From: an uncultured Alistipes sp.
GTDB lineage: Bacteria; Bacteroidota; Bacteroidia; Bacteroidales; Rikenellaceae
Length of the DNA: 64,000 nt
Direction of reading: 5' to 3'
Assembly: GCA_947623305.1 (NCBI GenBank)
Contig: CANQGQ010000004.1
Location: 91,214-155,213, forward strand
This document shows, in pieces, positions 61,969 to 64,000 of this stretch. How positions within the stretch are numbered: position 1 is the first letter of the stretch; the number at the start of each line of letters is the position of its first letter. The position numbers and the translations under genes are program-made. A model generated the notes under the pieces. It worked only from the letters and a program-made list of their open reading frames with translations, was not told the origin of the DNA and made no database searches.

Positions 61969-63813
61969 TTAGTCCAATAATGAATAAAATTTTTCTTTCA
62001 GTTCGACGATCGTGAAGGGTTGCCCCTCGCATTTGTTGTATTGCTCGTAGCGGAACTCCTGCAGCTGCTGGCGCAGATAGGCGGCGAATTGCCCCTCGTT
62101 CAGTTCGCAAACGACGATCCGGCGGAAGCGCGAGAAAATTTCGTGCACGCCGCGCGGCAGCGGGTTGATATAGTTGAAATGACACAGCGACACACGTTTA
62201 CCCTCTTTACGAAGGTCGTTGACCGCTTGCTGCAAATGGCCGCGCGTGCCGCCCCACCCTACGACCAACAGATCGCCTTCGGGGTCGCCGATGACGCTCT
62301 GCACCGGAATGTCGTCGGCGATTTTGGCCACCTTGGCCGCACGCAGATCGACCATCTTCTGGTGATTGGCCGGATCATGGGAGATGCACCCTTTCACGGC
62401 ATCCTTCTCCAGACCGCCGACCCGGTGTTCCAGCCCGATTTTACCTGGGAAAGCCCATCCACGAGCCAGTTTTTCGTTGCGCACATAAGGCAGAAATCCG
62501 CCTTCGGGAGCCGTCTCGACAATGGGCGGATGAATCTCCGGAAAATCCTTCATCTGCGGGATGCGCCACGGTTCCGAACCGTTCGCTATGAATCCGTCGC
62601 TCAACAGGATAACGGGCGTCATATGCTCCATAGCGATGCGGCCGGCCTCGAATGCGAAACGGAAGCAATCGCTCGGCGACGAAGCGGCAACGACCGCCAC
62701 GGGGCACTCGCCGTTCCGTCCGTAAAGTGCCTGTTGCAGGTCGCTCTGCTCGGTTTTGGTCGGCAGACCCGTCGAAGGGCCGCCGCGCTGCACATCGACA
62801 ACGACCAACGGCAATTCCGTCATGACGGCCAATCCCAACGCCTCGCTTTTGAGCGACAGACCGGGGCCCGAAGTCGAAGTTACAGCGAAATTGCCGGCAT
62901 ACGCAGCACCGATCGCCGTACAGATGCCCGCGATTTCATCTTCGGCTTGTACCGTCTTCACACCAAGGTCTTTGCGTTTGGCCAGCTCCTCCAGGATGAC
63001 CGTGGCGGGCGTAATCGGATACGAACCGCAGAACAGTGGCAGATGCGCCTTCTCTGCAGCGGCACAAAGGCCCCAGGCCGTAGCGACATTCCCCGAAATG
63101 GAACGATACGTCCCCTTTTCCAACTGGGCCGGAGCTACCTTGTAGGTGTTGGCGAATTGGTGGGTATTGGCCGCATAATCGTAACCCGCGCGGAGGGCCA
63201 GCTTATTGGCCTGCGCTACCGCCGGATTCTTCTTGAGGAACTTCGCATCAATGTATTTCAGCGCATGCTCCTCGGGGCGGTCGAACATCCAGAAACAGAT
63301 GCCCAACGCGAACATATTCTTGCATTTGACCACCGACTTGTTGTCCAAACCGGTCTCTTTCAAGGCTTCGCGCGTCATGGAGGTGATGTCGGGCACAACG
63401 AGATTGTATTCATCGAGTTTCAGTTCCGCAACGATGTCCGTCGTCGCGAAACCGGCCCGCTTCAAGTGCTCTTCTGTTACCGAATCGCCATCGAGAATGA
63501 CCGTAGCACCGGGTTTCAGCCATTTGCGGTTGGCCTTGAGCGCTGCCGGATTCATGGCGACCAGCACATCGCAATAATCGCCCGGATTCAGCTCGCAGTG
63601 ATTGCCGAAATGGACTTGAAAGCCCGAAACGCCCGCAACGGTACCTTGCGGAGCGCGGATTTCGGCAGGATAGTCGGGGAAGGTCGAAATACCGTTGCCC
63701 ATCAACGCCGAAGTGTCGGAAAAGAGGGTGCCCGTCAGCTGCATGCCATCGCCTGAATCGCCCGAAAAGCGGATCACGACATCTTGCAGCTCGCGCACGG
63801 AAGTTTGTTCCAT
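61969..63813 (-). CDS. korA: 2-oxoacid:ferredoxin oxidoreductase alpha subunit (gamma-alpha fusion)
   Basis: 614 residues. The N-terminal gamma domain (about 1-190, VIRFSGDSGDGMQLTGTLFS) is fused to the alpha domain (GSYPITPATVILEELAKRKD, QAEDEIAGICTAIGAAYAGN, TSTSGPGLSLKSEALGLAVM). In the family it binds CoA and the oxoacid while KorB holds TPP. ATG 63813 fits the N-terminus. Promoter and a Rex-like dyad lie directly upstream. In anaerobes it links the TCA branch to ferredoxin. Confidence 0.94.
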   Translation of the reverse strand: MEQTSVRELQDVVIRFSGDSGDGMQLTGTLFSDTSALMGNGISTFPDYPAEIRAPQGTVAGVSGFQVHFGNHCELNPGDYCDVLVAMNPAALKANRKWLKPGATVILDGDSVTEEHLKRAGFATTDIVAELKLDEYNLVVPDITSMTREALKETGLDNKSVVKCKNMFALGICFWMFDRPEEHALKYIDAKFLKKNPAVAQANKLALRAGYDYAANTHQFANTYKVAPAQLEKGTYRSISGNVATAWGLCAAAEKAHLPLFCGSYPITPATVILEELAKRKDLGVKTVQAEDEIAGICTAIGAAYAGNFAVTSTSGPGLSLKSEALGLAVMTELPLVVVDVQRGGPSTGLPTKTEQSDLQQALYGRNGECPVAVVAASSPSDCFRFAFEAGRIAMEHMTPVILLSDGFIANGSEPWRIPQMKDFPEIHPPIVETAPEGGFLPYVRNEKLARGWAFPGKIGLEHRVGGLEKDAVKGCISHDPANHQKMVDLRAAKVAKIADDIPVQSVIGDPEGDLLVVGWGGTRGHLQQAVNDLRKEGKRVSLCHFNYINPLPRGVHEIFSRFRRIVVCELNEGQFAAYLRQQLQEFRYEQYNKCEGQPFTIVELKEKFYSLLD

Positions 63814-63832
63814 AATTCGTTTAGGTCTTATT

Positions 63833-63856
63833 TGTTAGAATAATAACACAAATATA
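63833..63856 (-). promoter_or_regulatory. korAB promoter with Rex-like palindrome
   Basis: On the minus strand the -7 TATATTTG (63856-63849) is immediately followed by TGTTA-N6-TAACA (63848-63833), which would cover the start of transcription. The site resembles those upstream of nqr and mutAB. Confidence 0.55.
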
Positions 63857-63866
63857 ATAAAAACCG

Positions 63867-64000
63867 GTTTGAAGATACTCTCGCCGGTAAATTTTTTTCA
63901 CGGCTCATTTTATTTTTGTCGCTTGCTTTCAAAGCAAGCGGCGGAGAATTAATCACTTCGGACCTGTGCTCGATCGACGGAGCGAGCATCGGAACGAACG
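63867..64000 (+). other. Right-edge spacer, no gene visible
   Basis: TTGAAGATACTCTCGCCGG (63872 region) resembles part of the promoter-linked repeat. TATTTTTG (63911-63918) is a -7 match pointing rightwards, and CGCTTGCTTTCAAAGCAAGC (about 63920-63940) is a palindrome. A gene may begin beyond the window. Confidence 0.35.

Noticed and set aside
1..64000. CRISPR array, rRNA or tRNA genes, prophage or conjugative module
   Set aside because: No regularly spaced direct repeats, no rRNA or tRNA hallmark sequences and no structural or mobilisation genes were recognised; the only mobile-type gene is the lone recombinase.

Overview
The window looks like chromosome of a Bacteroidota member, most likely Bacteroidales and plausibly Rikenellaceae/Alistipes-like. 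That placement is inferred from several signs: moderately high G+C; promoters of the TTTG-N19-21-TAnnTTTG type with few Shine-Dalgarno sites; Na+-NQR plus methylmalonyl-CoA mutase and a KorAB-type oxidoreductase; a type III glutamine synthetase; M56 sensors with SusC-like domains; a DksA/TraR protein; and lpxB. No rRNA, tRNA, CRISPR array, plasmid or phage module was seen. One lone tyrosine recombinase is the only mobile-element-like gene.

Layout. 1-5145 (minus): nqrABCDEF, cut at the left edge inside nqrF; NqrC carries an N-terminal rubredoxin domain. 5146-5675: repeat-rich spacer. 5676-7947 (plus): tatD-like, tcdA, hydroxyacid dehydrogenase in an overlapping operon. 8037-12271 (minus): gpmI and alaS. 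12368-14988 (plus): two M23 peptidases and a HAD phosphatase. 15222-18414: small exported protein (plus) and AsmA-like protein (minus). 18602-26732 (plus): AlkD-like protein, polyprenol-P-mannose-synthase-like GT2, MsbA-like ABC transporter, acetyltransferase, ileS with a swapped signature motif, DksA/TraR protein. 27090-28949: BamA-like barrel. 29170-32628 (minus): TlpA-like, BlaI-like and M56 genes. 32876-34267 (plus): HhH/ComEA-like protein and rpsU. 34345-36522 (minus): glnN. 37021-41006 (plus): mutA-mutB. 41120-41789 (minus): DUF2752 and CD225-like membrane proteins. 41956-48304 (minus): TetR-terminated RND efflux operon, with a divergent AraC regulator at 48537-49385. 49581-51540 (plus): D-lactate-dehydrogenase-like protein and gpmA. 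51607-56251: GNAT, mutY, CaCA exchanger, ZIP transporter, rlmD. 56252-56804: spacer bounded by 110-bp inverted repeats. 56805-59291 (plus): MBL hydrolase, trmD, lpxB. 59589-60824: recombinase. 60933-63813 (minus): korB/korA.

Themes. The energy genes (NQR, KorAB, MutAB) fit anaerobic fermentation to succinate/propionate, and all three loci have a TGTTA-N6-TAACA palindrome upstream that resembles a Rex operator. Two families of small dispersed hairpin repeats occupy spacers. One ends in a near-identical promoter core upstream of at least four genes; the other has two hairpins around a TTTGACCCACC core. In both, stem sequences change between copies while pairing is kept. All similarity and motif calls were made by eye; no database search was run.
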